This document shows positions 24,586 to 35,155 of a stretch of 64,000 bases of DNA, one piece after another; position 1 is the first letter of the stretch, and every line of letters starts with the position of its first letter. The notes below the pieces were generated by a model, which was not told the DNA's origin, made no database searches, and worked only from the letters and a program-made list of their open reading frames with translations. The position numbers and the translations under genes were made by a program. Origin of the DNA: Isoetes taiwanensis (lineage: Eukaryota > Streptophyta > Lycopodiopsida > Isoetales > Isoetaceae); the NCBI GenBank assembly GCA_021234155.1, contig JAJEKV010000005.1, positions 15,456,028 to 15,520,027 on the forward strand. The letters are read 5' to 3'.

Positions 24586-25760
24586 CAAGAGGAGAGAAAA
24601 GGAAAAGGGAGGAGGAAAAGGGGAAGGTGAAGGGAAAAAAGGCACGGGAAAAAGCGAAAGGGAAAAAGAGGCAACAAGAAAATGTGAGAGAAGGGGAGGG
24701 AAAAAATAGCACAAAAAAAAAGGGAAAAAGGGAAAGGGGCGGCATGATAGGTGGAAAAGGGAAGGAAAAAAGAGGAACATGAAAAAGGTGGAGAGAAGGA
24801 AAGTGAAAAAGGGAAGGGAAAAGAAAAAGAAAAGGAGAGGGAAAAAGGAAAAGAAAAAGGGAGGGGGGAAGGGAAGAGAAAAATATATATGAGCGAAATG
24901 GGAAAATGTAAGGGGATAAAGGCACGGAAAAAAGGGGAAGAGAGAAGATGTGAGGAACGGGGAAAAGCGAAGGAAAAAAGGGAAAAGAGCACAGGGAAAA
25001 GAGGAAAATGGTGGGGAAGTGAGAAAAAATAAGCAAGAATGGAAAAATGAAAGGGAAAAAGGGCATGGAAAAAGAAAAAAGGAAACGAAGAGGGAAAGGG
25101 TTGGGAAAGGACGAAAATGGAAGGAAAAAAGTCCATCAAAAAGGGCACCAAAAAAATTGAAAGAGGGAAAAGGGCGGGATAAGAGGAAAAGAGAAGAGAA
25201 AAAAGGGAAGAGGAAAAGGGTGGGGAGAAGGGAAGTGAAAAAGTGAAGGAAAAAGGAAAAGAAATAGGAGGGGAGAAGGGAAGGGAAAAAGCATATGAGG
25301 GAAAGGAGAAAAGGTAAAGGGAAAATGGCACAGAAAAAAGGGAAAGAGGGAAAAATGAAGGAAAAAAGGGGAGAGGGGAAAGGGCGCGTGAAAAAGGGAA
25401 AGGGTGGGAAAAAGAGGAAAAGGGGCACAACAAAAAAGTAGAAAAAAAAGGAAGGGAAAAAAGACATGGAAGAGGGGAAGGGCGGAAAAGGGAGGAAAAA
25501 GGAAGGAAAAACATGGGAAAATGGAAAATGGGATCGCGTTTTTCCACCTTATACAGAGAAAAGGAAAGACAAAAAATGAGGGGTAAAGGGAGGAGAAAAA
25601 GGACACCGTGGAAAAAGGGAATATGGAAAGGGTGAGAAGAGGAGAAATAGGCAGGAAAAATGAAAGGAGGAAAGGGAGGAAAAAATAGCACTGAAAAAGG
25701 GGAAGAGGGAAAGGGGCAGGGGGATAGGTGGAAAAGGGAAGGGAAAAAGAGGAATATGTA
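24586..25760. repeat. 1.2-kb polypurine/polypyrimidine tract
   Basis: Almost every base on the plus strand is A or G, in irregular GGGAAAAAGG-type words, broken only by rare GCAC, CATG and TATATATG interruptions. A higher-order order is visible. The block GATAGGTGGAAAAGGGAAGG near the start (24749) recurs near the end (25725). A block with GAAGTGAAAAAG followed 100 bp later by a TATG interruption occurs near 24797 and 25222. The long Phe/Pro/Ser/Leu frames on the minus strand and Lys/Glu/Gly frames on the plus strand are by-products of the missing pyrimidines and are not genes. Confidence 0.9.
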
Positions 25761-26059
25761 ACATAAGGGATCAAATACCGATGACTTATGGTCGTGTCTT
25801 GTGCTTTAGGAGTTCCACAACTCCACTAAAATACTTCAAGAAGATATGAATGTCGAGAGAACCATGTATGTAGCTACCCAAAAGAGTTAATATGTATGTG
25901 ACTAAACAACCCATTATGTATGCAATGCCTAAAAGAGATATGTATATAACTACAAGAGTCAAAAGATAAAGCACATGCAAAATGATCTAGTTTGACATGT
26001 AGCACATGGCGAGGGCATGAGAGTCAAATATTAACCTTCAAATCCACATATCCCCAAAA

Positions 26060-26480
26060 ATCTCTCGCCCAACTTTTCCACATGCAATTTTCTTATATGA
26101 GGGAAAGATTTTTATATGAGAGAAACTGAGAGACATGTTCTCCCATCTTCTCTCAATCTAAGTAATATCTCAAACTATTATCTCCCATAATTATCTCTCA
26201 TGAGAGATGTCAAAACACATCTCTACCCAGAGATGATTTTTGTCTCTCATGAGAGAGAACATGGGAGATCAAAGTATCTCTCAAACAAATTTAATAAGCC
26301 ATGTGGGTAATGCTCCCCAAAAAAAAAAAAAAAAAAAAAAGGGAGCTTTTCCACATGTAAAATTTATTTCTCGCAGAAGATTGAGAGATATTTTATTTTA
26401 TACGAGAGGAGGATATTTATACTAGAAAAACTGAGAGACATGTCGTTCTTCCACCTTCTCTTAAAATAATTTATATTTTA
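26060..26480. repeat. TCTCTCATGAGAGA-rich element with direct and inverted repeats
   Basis: TCTCATGAGAGA palindromes occur near 26200 and 26245. The phrase AAACTGAGAGACATGT appears near 26120 and again near 26425, each preceded by a purine-rich TTTATAT/ATTTATA segment. A run of about 22 A lies between the halves (around 26319-26340). It resembles an old small inverted-repeat element. No TSD was identified. Confidence 0.5.
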
Positions 26481-26859
26481 ATTATCGCCTCGTATACAAA
26501 GACATGAACTAAGATATCTTATTGGTTAAGTTTAAAACATGGAATAAGAATGGTATGGGTTCAAAACCTTATGAAGCCATGTAGTATAAATCTTATTAGA
26601 CTAAAAAGTATGTTATACTAGGCCAATCATGTCATGCACGCACTTGATTGGATTTTACCTGCTCCGTGAAATTGAAGGGATAAGCCATTTTTTTGCGCAT
26701 GCTCGAAGAGGTCAAGTACTTCCATGAATGGTAGCTAGTCCCCAGATATGCAAGTTGAATGTAATCACTGACCACCTTAGTGCAAGTAGAGGGTCGAGCT
26801 TAGAATCTAATAACCCTAAGATCGGGCAGTTTGGTGATATGCTTACACCTGAAGAGGTC

Positions 26860-27905
26860 TTCCTTTTATAGAGTGGGTTGTGGGCCCACCATGTCGGTTA
26901 TCTTGGTGGAGTCGCCGTGGGGGAAGGGCGAGGAGGGGGCTGGGTGGGTGGATGGGGAGGTCAATCATGTGGGGTGTGACGAAGAGCTTGGTGTCCAAGA
27001 GACCGGTTCGGATCAGACAAAGAAAGCCTGTGTGACTAAGTTCCTTGGAGGGTGGGCAATGGGCAAGGGAGCCGGGCGCAACCGGGAGAGGTCGAAGTTC
27101 CCGAGGGCTGGGCAAATGAGCCGAAGGCAGCCCGGGCTGGGCGAAGTTGGTGCATCCGGAGGGTCGAGGGTCCCGAGGGCGGGCAAATGTCGAAGCGCGA
27201 AACGGGTAAAAGGGCGAATGGGCGCATCCACCGAGGTTGAGGGTCCTGAGGGCGGGCAGCGGGTCGAAAGCTGCCTGGGTGTGCTGGGCGAAGTTACGCG
27301 ACCCGGCAATGAGGCCGAGGTCCCTCGAGGGAAGGGCAAATGGCCGAGCAAATGAAGCGGCAAAGGGCGAGTCAAGCATTCCATGGTCGAGGTCCTGGTA
27401 GTGTGGCTTGCAGCTTGTATGGCCCAGGCGGCTCTGGCGCTACGGAGGTGAGGGCCTTGAGGCGAGCGTGATGTCAGTGGCCAGGCCCAATTTAGGCGCG
27501 CGAGGGGAGTCGAGAATGCGAAGCGGCTATTGAGTAGCGTGTCCGGAAGCGGTATTTGGCCTTCTCGGAGAAAGCCGGAGAGTCTGGCGAGCCTTGTGGC
27601 CGGCGTTCGAGAAGCGTGGCTGGCGCACACTGCGGGTGAGATCGGGAGGCGTGGTGCGGCGTGTCAATGGTGGTGACGCGGTGCACCTGTGAGTCGAGGT
27701 CTGTAGTGACGATGGGCCAAAGCGTTCAGGCGGTTTCTGGCCCAGTGGAGTGCACTCAGCGGTGAGGATTCGGAAGGGGGTTGAGCGTGAGCCCGGCGAT
27801 GTCAGGCCGAGCAGGCGGTGGCCGCGCATGAGGCCGGAGAGGCCTCAGGAGGCGGGCAGCGGGCGGCGTGTCGGCCGAAGAAAAGGTGGGCGCACCCGGA
27901 GAGAT
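26860..27905 (-). pseudogene. GC-rich, frame-broken LRR array of the NLR gene
   Basis: On the minus strand this 1-kb block repeats phrases such as LRTLNLGGCAHS, RDPRPSGCTNFAQP and NFDLSRLRPAPLP at intervals of about 72-83 nt. Seen on the plus strand, GAGGTCGAAGTTCC, GAGGGTCGAGGGTCC, GAGGTTGAGGGTCC and GAGGTCCCTCGAGG begin near 27085, 27159, 27234 and 27317. This is the 24-residue periodicity of plant LRRs (LxxLxxLDLSGC). It continues directly from the AT-rich LRRs of the NLR exon 5. Stops and frame changes break it every few units. Either it is a decayed array or the consensus has indel errors in CG-rich DNA. LRRs would mediate recognition and autoinhibition. Confidence 0.6.
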
Positions 27906-30511
27906 CAAGGAGTTTTAAATCTTTTAGAGGTTTATGAAAATCAGGAAGAACTTTCAAGCGAGAGAAATTAAGTAGTGAAAGGTGTCGTAGATGCATTAAG
28001 TGGCCGAAAGAATCTGGAAGCATATCTAGTTTATTTTGTTCTCCATAAATCTTTAGAAAACATAAATTGCTAAAGGTTTTAAAAAAGGAGGAAGGAAGTT
28101 GATGTACCTGAATTTCTTCTTCATATTTTTCAAGGCCTCGAACAATAATCACTTGTAGCTTTGGAAAACACTGTTCCAGAGTTGAAGATAAGTTAGTTAT
28201 TTTTATTTTACATGTGCAATCTTTTTGTCATAGGGATGTAAGCAATTCAAACCTGGAGAAGACTCAAATCGACACCTTGACGTAAATATAAAGCTTTGAG
28301 ATCATGTGTTTTGCCTTGTGAGATGTTACACGTACCAGAGGTGAGAACACCCTTACATTTTAAGTACTTAATGGATAGGTAATCCCGCAAAATTTGAAAT
28401 TCCAAAGTTTGTTGAGACTCTATTGCACGAATTACTTCATGTGTCCTAAGGAAGTGGCCTGACGTAAAGAGTTCTCCTTCTTCTTCTTCTACGATTTCTT
28501 TTTTTTCTGAAACTAGCATCTGCACTCAAGTAAGAAAGTTGATTAGAAAGGTGAACAAATAAACTAAAAATATCTAAGAGAGGATAAGCACTTGCCTTTG
28601 ATCTAGACACATATTTCCAGCCTTTAAGGTTTGCACGCTTCTGAGCAATGGCCCAAAAATGATCATGACATTCTAACCTGTCATTCTTGGAAGAAAAAAT
28701 AGACTCGTCTAGGAGAACTTCCAAAATATCTTCATCTCCAATATACAGTGCACATCGAGCCGTGTCCACTGGCCATCCACGCCAAAAAAGGGCAGCATCG
28801 ATGAAGGCATCTTGCACAACATCGGTCTGAGCATCGATACTGGGTTCTAAAGTTTGGAGGACCGTATCATCCTCATCTGCAGCAGATGGGGATTCAGTAG
28901 CTTTCTCAATGCGTTGTTTGACTTTCCTCCACTCGCTTTCTTTACGCCTTTCGAGCCTTCTAAAATAAGTGCCATATGTATTGATTGCCAAAGGAAGACC
29001 ATCACATAGTGGGACTATTTCTTTAAGCAAATCTTTCTCCTTATCCTTATCTTGAATTCTTGCACATTGTATGAACAATCGCTCTGCTTCATGGATATCT
29101 AGTAAATTGGGCTCAAAAAGTTTGTATGCATTTGAACTTGCATTCGGTGGACAACAAATATCACGAAACTCCTTAGCTACTTCGTGGGATCGTGTGGATA
29201 CCATTATACAGCTTGAATCTGGAAGGTGTTGATATACATCTTGCGGTAATAAGCCTTTTAGATCTTTTACCTTCCAAACATTGTCTACGCATAGACACAT
29301 GGAAAAGCCCTGTTCTTTTAAACGTTGCAAGCAATGGCGCAATGCATTTTGACCTTGATGAGTGCTTGTGAATGTCTCATTTTTATTTTCCAATTCCCGC
29401 AATATCTTACTTTGAATTTCCTTTATATTGGTAGGGAGCATGCCCACCTCTACAAAAGCTTTAACTTGCTTGGCTCCCTTTGGAAATTCTTGATCGTATA
29501 ACGTGGTCAGCAAAGTAGTCTTTCCAATGCCCCCCATTCCACACACAGCAAGGACTCGAATTCCTGACTTCCTTATGAATGTCAGCAATTTCTCTGGTGG
29601 CTTAAACTTGACAGCAAGATCTCCAATTGGGGCATTGCTGGATGTAGGGATCTGATTTTTAATAATGGAGACTTCATCCGCAATAGCTTTACCACGCTGC
29701 ACATTTAGTACTCCACAGTGCAAAGTAAGTTTGTTGTTCATTTCACTCAATCGGTTAGCAAGGTCATCAAGCCCCTTTGCCTTACACTGGGCACACATGA
29801 AACCACACAGACACTTTGCCCAACTCTGTTTCCTGAACCACAAACATTTCATTCTTTACTTTATTGTCTGAATAATGGCAGATCTACTAAACAATGTCTG
29901 AATAATGGCAGATCTACTAAACAACGAAACAAAGATCTGATTCATAAGACGGGCTTTATTTCTCTTTTCTAGTTTGCTTAAGCACCACTCAAAGAAAGTA
30001 AATATCTGATTATGTAGCTACGTACCTGGAATTCTCATTGTCAAATTCATAGGCCTCTGCACAGAGCAACGCCAGGCAATTTTCCTTCAAGTATTCATCA
30101 TCACCGCCTGCATCTGCAATTGTTTTCATGGATTTTTCTAAGAATTGGGCATACTCTATTACTTTCTTTGCCTTGTCATCAATTTCTGTATAAGCTGCTG
30201 CAGTTTGTATTATCATGCCAAGAGCTTGAACGCAAATACCGACTAAGGGTGCCTGGCCAGCAACATCACAAATACTTTTTGTCACCTCCTTGAGCATTGG
30301 GCCATTTTCATTCAGCTTTTGTATTCCCTTCTGCAGAAATGGTTTAGCAATTCAAGTGATTAAAAAGCGTTGAGAATAAAAAATGACAGGGATCCATCTG
30401 CTAACATACCTTGCCCAGATCCTTGAAAATTTGCATAAATGCTGGGCTCCTTATAATTTCCTGCTTATTAGCCATAGCAGAAGACGTCTGAAGCGTACTG
30501 CTGGAAGCCAT
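27802..30511 (-). CDS. NB-ARC-LRR intracellular immune receptor (NLR)
   Basis: I model five exons: 30511-30410, 30330-30026, 29832-28596, 28519-28253 and 28170-27802. They give about 759 residues to the first stop. The start ATG opens MASSSTLQTSSAMANKQE. Residues 1-190 form a mostly helical N-domain. The NB-ARC shows P-loop GMGGIGKTT (about 234-242), kinase-2 CLCVDNVW, RNBS-B CIMVSTRSHE, GLPL CDGLPLAI, a winged-helix block with FIDAALFWRGWP, and an MHD-equivalent CHDHFWAIA (about 524). Exon 4 is a linker with an acidic run EEEEGEL. Exon 5 starts LRRs (LPDSFGHLMHLRHLSLLNF, LKLLDLSGCAH). All introns are 76-193 bp and phase-consistent; intron 3 uses a GC donor. NLRs bind ADP/ATP and trigger defence on effector perception. 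Downstream the LRR frame breaks in GC-rich DNA, so the true C-terminus is unknown. Confidence 0.88.
29865..29924. repeat. 30-bp tandem duplication in NLR intron 2
   Basis: TGTCTGAATAATGGCAGATC starts at 29865 and 29895, followed by TACTAAACAA in both. It lies about 30 bp upstream (on the minus strand) of the exon 3 acceptor, so it may duplicate the branch-point area. The acceptor itself (TTCAG at 29833-29837) is single. Confidence 0.9.
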
Positions 30512-30669
30512 TACTAACTTAAAAGATGAGCTTAAAAGACGAATGTTGAAGCATTCTTAAAGAGATGAATGTTGAATAAGTCTTCCAGGATCATGAGACG
30601 AGCAGCGTGGCATCATGGGTAATTCATGAACGAGCATCGTGGCAACGTGGGTATCTCTGACAGAATGAA

Positions 30670-30732
30670 GCAAAAGTCAAGTATGCCATGTGATTTAACA
30701 GTGCAAAAGTCAAGTATGCCATGTGATTTAAC
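30670..30732. repeat. 33-bp tandem duplication upstream of the NLR start
   Basis: GCAAAAGTCAAGTATGCCAT begins at 30670 and 30703 and each copy continues TGTGATTTAACA. It contains GTCAA, which resembles a W-box core (TTGAC on the minus strand). Position 160-220 bp upstream of the NLR ATG makes a promoter role conceivable but unproven. Confidence 0.8.
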
Positions 30733-31822
30733 AAAATGACAGCAATGAGAAGAAGAATGCAAAACATTTATTAAGATTAAATACTTACAAGAAAATTGTA
30801 TGTCGAATTAGAAGATGTTAGGCGTTTTAATTCATAGGTAACATGAAATGCGTTCTCAGCAGAAGAAGCTGAGAAAAGCGCCTAATTGGCATTGACAGTA
30901 ACAGACGACAACATCTGTAAAACAAGAATATGAATACCAGCCTAAGAGATTTGCTCCACTTTGTAACTTTGAAGATTTAAATGTAGCCTGTTAGAGACAG
31001 TTGGTTCATTTCTTTTTGTTTCTAATCATATGAATCTCAGCCTGAAACCTTTTATTGTCCAGAAAATAGAAAGGCTGAAGTCCCTATGCCTACAATATGC
31101 AACAACCACCCAGTGGTTAATACCATCACTTTCTATGGGGTCTGGACACAAAGATAGGAGGACCAAAAATAGAAACGGCGTGCCACAATCTTGGAAGGAC
31201 AATGAAGATGCCAATTTTAAAGTGACCATCAGTCACCAAGTTGATATTGAGCGATGCGATAGTTATATGAGAGTTGGCTACCGGCGGTTGCAATGGTTGT
31301 CCTAAACTCCAAAAGCTAGAGTATCCTCGAATGCAATATGGAGGAGTTTTTTTTGCATCTAGATTACTCATTCAAGAGCAGCAGAAGGAAGGTTATTTGT
31401 TCTAATGTGAGGGGGTTGCTGAAATGCTCCGGGACAATTTTCCCATAAAGCACTATATTATTTTTGCCCAAACAAAAGTCCATAGGCGCAAGAAAAAGCA
31501 ACACCAGTATTGGACAATAGATCCTACACCTGTCAACAAACGTTGCATTCTTCTAGAGGTCCATGTTTTAGATGGCAGTTATAGCTATCAAAGGATTGCC
31601 ATTTCTATACGTTGTATTTGTTTAGAGATCCTTAACAACGTGATCCTCGAGTTTATAGAGGCTGGGATCAGATCAAATTCTGTTATCAGCTATAACACAT
31701 TGTGGCCCAAACGTTATGCATCTGAATGCATAAGAACCTAGGATGTTATGCCATCGCAGCTGCTGCAGAGCCTCCATCCTTCGCCGGATTTGAGATAAAT
31801 GTTCGGATCACGTTGTTAAGGC

Positions 31823-31979
31823 GGATAACGCCCTGATCCCTCGGGTATTATGCAAAAACAATTTGGGCCATTTTGTGTATGGCCAAAATGTCTCGGGCCT
31901 CCGCCCTCGACATTTCAGCCATATACAAAATGGCCCTCAATTTTTTTTTTGCATAATGCCCTTGGTCAGGGCGTTGTCC
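31823..31979. mobile_element. 157-bp fold-back MITE
   Basis: The left arm starts GGATAACGCCCTGATCCC and continues with GCAAAAACAATTTGGGCCAT. The right arm is its imperfect complement, ending TCAGGGCGTTGTCC. The arms are about 70 bp with a short central loop around TCTCGGGCCTCC. There is no coding capacity. Clear target duplications are not visible, so the superfamily is undetermined. Confidence 0.75.
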
Positions 31980-32145
31980 CTCTCATGTTTTAGATGGCAC
32001 TTGTAACTGATCCCGTGATTTGGTGCATAAGTCTCTAAACTGAGTGGAGATTACACGCAATCAGGTGTTGCACCGACAACTGGAATTCGGACTTACTTTA
32101 AAGCTCGCAATGTGGGCAATATTGGACTTTGGGCTTAATCTTATA

Positions 32146-32218
32146 CATTACAAGAAATTTATCGCGGCGGCCTTGTTTATCGCGGCGGCCAAGGCCGCCG
32201 CGAACATTTCTTTTGTCC
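32146..32218. mobile_element. Small CACTA-like terminal hairpin
   Basis: The block begins CATTACAAGAAAT, close to the CACTACAAGAAA terminus typical of plant CACTA elements. It has two TATCGCGGCGGCC units, then the inverse GGCCGCCGCGA and a TTTCTTTTGT end. The whole is a near-palindrome of about 73 bp. It looks like a minimal deletion derivative retaining both termini and subterminal repeats. The very GC-rich centre contrasts with AT-rich flanks. Confidence 0.5.
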
Positions 32219-33659
32219 AACTCTTCTTAAATAAGGTTTGATATTAAGCCGAAACGATCACAATTATGAACCTACGAAATTGAACTAAATGGATCTAAGC
32301 TTGGAAAACTCCATCCATATTTTCCATCCCAAGGAACTGTCCAAATCTGTTGCTCATGTGGAAGTCAGAAAAGGAGTTTCATAATGACCTGAGCACCACA
32401 TTACAACGTCAGAGAATTGTTGCCCATTGTGTACTTAATATGATTTATATAAACTGTGCTGAAATGGGAATACAAAATGCCAAGAGCTATAAATTGCATA
32501 AGATGAGTGTGAATGGGTAAAGGTTGCCATCTACTGCCTCAGAATGTTTGCGGCTAAAACTATTTCTTTGATACTCATAAATTCTAGGTGGGGGCCTAGA
32601 ACTAGAAAATTCGAGTTGCCACTTGCTCATCTCAAATCTAATAACACTGATACTGTTATTTGTTACTTGACATTGCAGGATATCAATCAATATTAGTTTC
32701 CATTAGCTTAAGTTCTGCATATGTATTGAAATTGGTTCTTTATTGGGGCATGTACGTCATAATAGATGAATTCAAAGAACACAAAATAAATAACAAACGT
32801 GTTAATTTGCAAATGCCAGAACTTGCCTTCTGAAATCTTGCCCAGCGGCCTTTTGAAAAGCGTGATTGTGGTTTTTGTGAAGTGTCATCCTCAAATGGTT
32901 TAGCTGGTGGCTTCTTTGTGATAAATATGCAGTGAGTGGCCTCGTGTATGTGAGACACTGAAGAACAACATTTGCAAAATAGCTGCAATATGGTATGGAA
33001 TCAGCATGGCGGCACTGGCAGATTAAAATAATCACAAGAGCCTTGTTCACAAATAATGCAATCATCATGAGTTGTCGTCCTTCCTCCTGTAACTCCCAAA
33101 TCAATTCGAAATCGCCTGCCTCAGACTCGAAATTGCTTGCTCTAGTCCTCAAATGGTTTAAAATAGCATTATCTGCTCTAGACGACCCGGAATTACACTC
33201 ATTGTGCACTTACCTTGGGGAAACCATGGCAAACCTAGCATTAGTTAATCTAGCAAAATTACACCCATCAAATGTGGGGGAGGGGGTTACATATAGATAC
33301 TCTTTTGGCAAAGCCCATGTATCTTGGGAAGCTAGGGTCAATCTTGCACCCACCTTGACGAATGGAAGTATGAACAAGAAGATGAATAAAAAAGGAGATG
33401 GAAACAATGCCAAGGTCAAGATTTGGGGTAGGGTCATCCCAAGGAAAAGGCTAGAGGTACAAGGTGTGCCCCAATTGCATGGTATATAAGTTGGGTAATG
33501 CCCCCCGGTAAGACTAAACTACGTCTTGGCAACACCAAGGGAAAAAGGCCAGATAGTTGTGCTGAGTTGGGATAGGTGCGATATGGGAGCAGCGAAGGGG
33601 AGGTTATGGATTCGTACTTTCTGGGGTGTGCATGGTGGATTTTATGTGGAACAATAACA

Positions 33660-34490
33660 ATGAAATTAGTCTCATGGAATTAAACATGTGTTGAAAAGGG
33701 TCAGAGTATCTGCAGCTATAAGATCTATGAATGCGGACGTCATTCTAATACCAGAACACAGGCTCCCAGATTTTGAATCTAGTTCGTTAGGAGGATGGGT
33801 GGGTAGCCAATTTTTGTCTCTTACCTGTGTAGCTAGTGGTACCAAAGAAGGGACGCGAATTTGATGGAGAGGCCTAACAAGCAATCTTCAACATGTGGGG
33901 ACTACAGAAGATGGCAGACAGTACAATTTGAAACAGATGAAATTCAATGGGGGTTGATTAACATATATGCCACCAACAAGCCTGCAGAAAGACCTATGCT
34001 ATGGACAGAAATAAACACGTGGCTAGTCAACCAACCAAGGGAAAATTGGGTTTTAGGCGGTGACCTCAACATGACAGATATATGGGACCAAAAGCTTGGG
34101 CTGATTAGGAACCTCTTAGGGGAAGAGAGGGTAGCATGGGCTTCCTTCTCAATAACAATGGATTTGTCCTTCTCCCACCATCAAATACCCCATACTCTTG
34201 GTCAAATAAGCAAAAGGATATAGACAGAGTCTACTGTCTCTTGGATAGGTTCCATTTAACCAATAAGTCGGCCCCGTTCGGGAAGAAGGGGCAATATTCC
34301 CTTTAAATTCAATACTGGGCTCTTAGGGAAGGAAGCATTCTGCAATCCCTTTAGGGAATTTATTACTGCACAACCAAGGGAAGAAAAGATATCTCCATCG
34401 AAATTTGGCAGCTGGATTCATTGCACGCATTCCAAAAGTAAGCAGGCCTCAGGCTATCAATGAATGGAGACCGACATCATGTTCAAGAGG
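33660..34490 (+). pseudogene. LINE fragment C: endonuclease and RT remnant
   Basis: The plus strand opens MKLVSWN at 33660, the start of an APE-type endonuclease. A frame change leads to MNADVILIPEHRLPDF. Then 33861-34223 reads LINIYATNKPAERPMLW and NWVLGGDLNMTDIWDQKLG, matching the N-Y-A-P and GDFN blocks. At about 34420-34480 IARIPKVSRPQAINEWRPTS is the RT finger motif. Only about 200 bp separate the two domains, where intact LINEs have over 1 kb, so there is a large internal deletion. No polyA tail is obvious; a GAA microsatellite follows. Confidence 0.75.
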
Positions 34491-34534
34491 CAGACATACA
34501 TGCATATCACAAACCCTCTTGAAGTGTGAATTGC

Positions 34535-34559
34535 GGAGGAAGAAGAAGAAGAAGAAGAG
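34535..34559. repeat. GAA microsatellite
   Basis: A run of GGA followed by eight AGA/GAA-register units directly after the LINE C RT remnant. It is too short to be more than a simple repeat. Confidence 0.85.
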
Positions 34560-35155
34560 ATTTTAACGTCACGCCACAAGGCAGCAGCGTCCTATCGGAC
34601 ATGTGACACTTTACAACACACCCAGATGGGTCCTGCCCCCACCACTTTACATTGCTGAAGTGGGTCCTTCCCCCACCAACTTTACATTGCATGGCCACTT
34701 TCACAACGAGGCGTTGAACCCGTGACCTTGGGTATGGCAGTTTAACGGGAGGAAGGAAACTGCTATAACAAATGCTCCCTTGGCTTTCAAACAAGGAACC
34801 AGCCTCAAAAGCTCTTCCAAAAATTACTCGTAATGATTGCTCCAAATTTGCTTGAAGATATGCTTTACAGTTGGAGACCTGCAAAAATAAATAGATCAGT
34901 AGTTTTGCTTCGACATTAATAAATTGTATCTATAACAAATATTTTTTATTTATTTTTTTTAATTGAAGGCTTAAGTATATATTAAATCCGTATAATAGAA
35001 GTACATAAGGAGCTATTAAAAGCTCTTTTTAGAAAATAACCTTTAGGAAAGGGTAGGTTAGTGACCCTGATAAAACTAAACTTTCCAAATTCAGAGAAAT
35101 CATAAAGTTTTTGGTAGTTTCAAAATAACAGCTGATATCAGGATAAGCCAGGTGA

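Noticed and set aside
24577-25774. Very long open frames (up to 368 residues) on the minus strand
   Set aside because: They consist of Phe, Pro, Ser and Leu only, and exist because the polypurine strand offers almost no stop codons in complement. Parallel frames are open in all three phases.
26843-27829. Several long overlapping frames (178-205 residues) as separate proline/arginine-rich genes
   Set aside because: Their repeated LxxL..GC phrases at about 72-83 nt fit a broken LRR array continuing the NLR exon; several frames are open together because of high GC.
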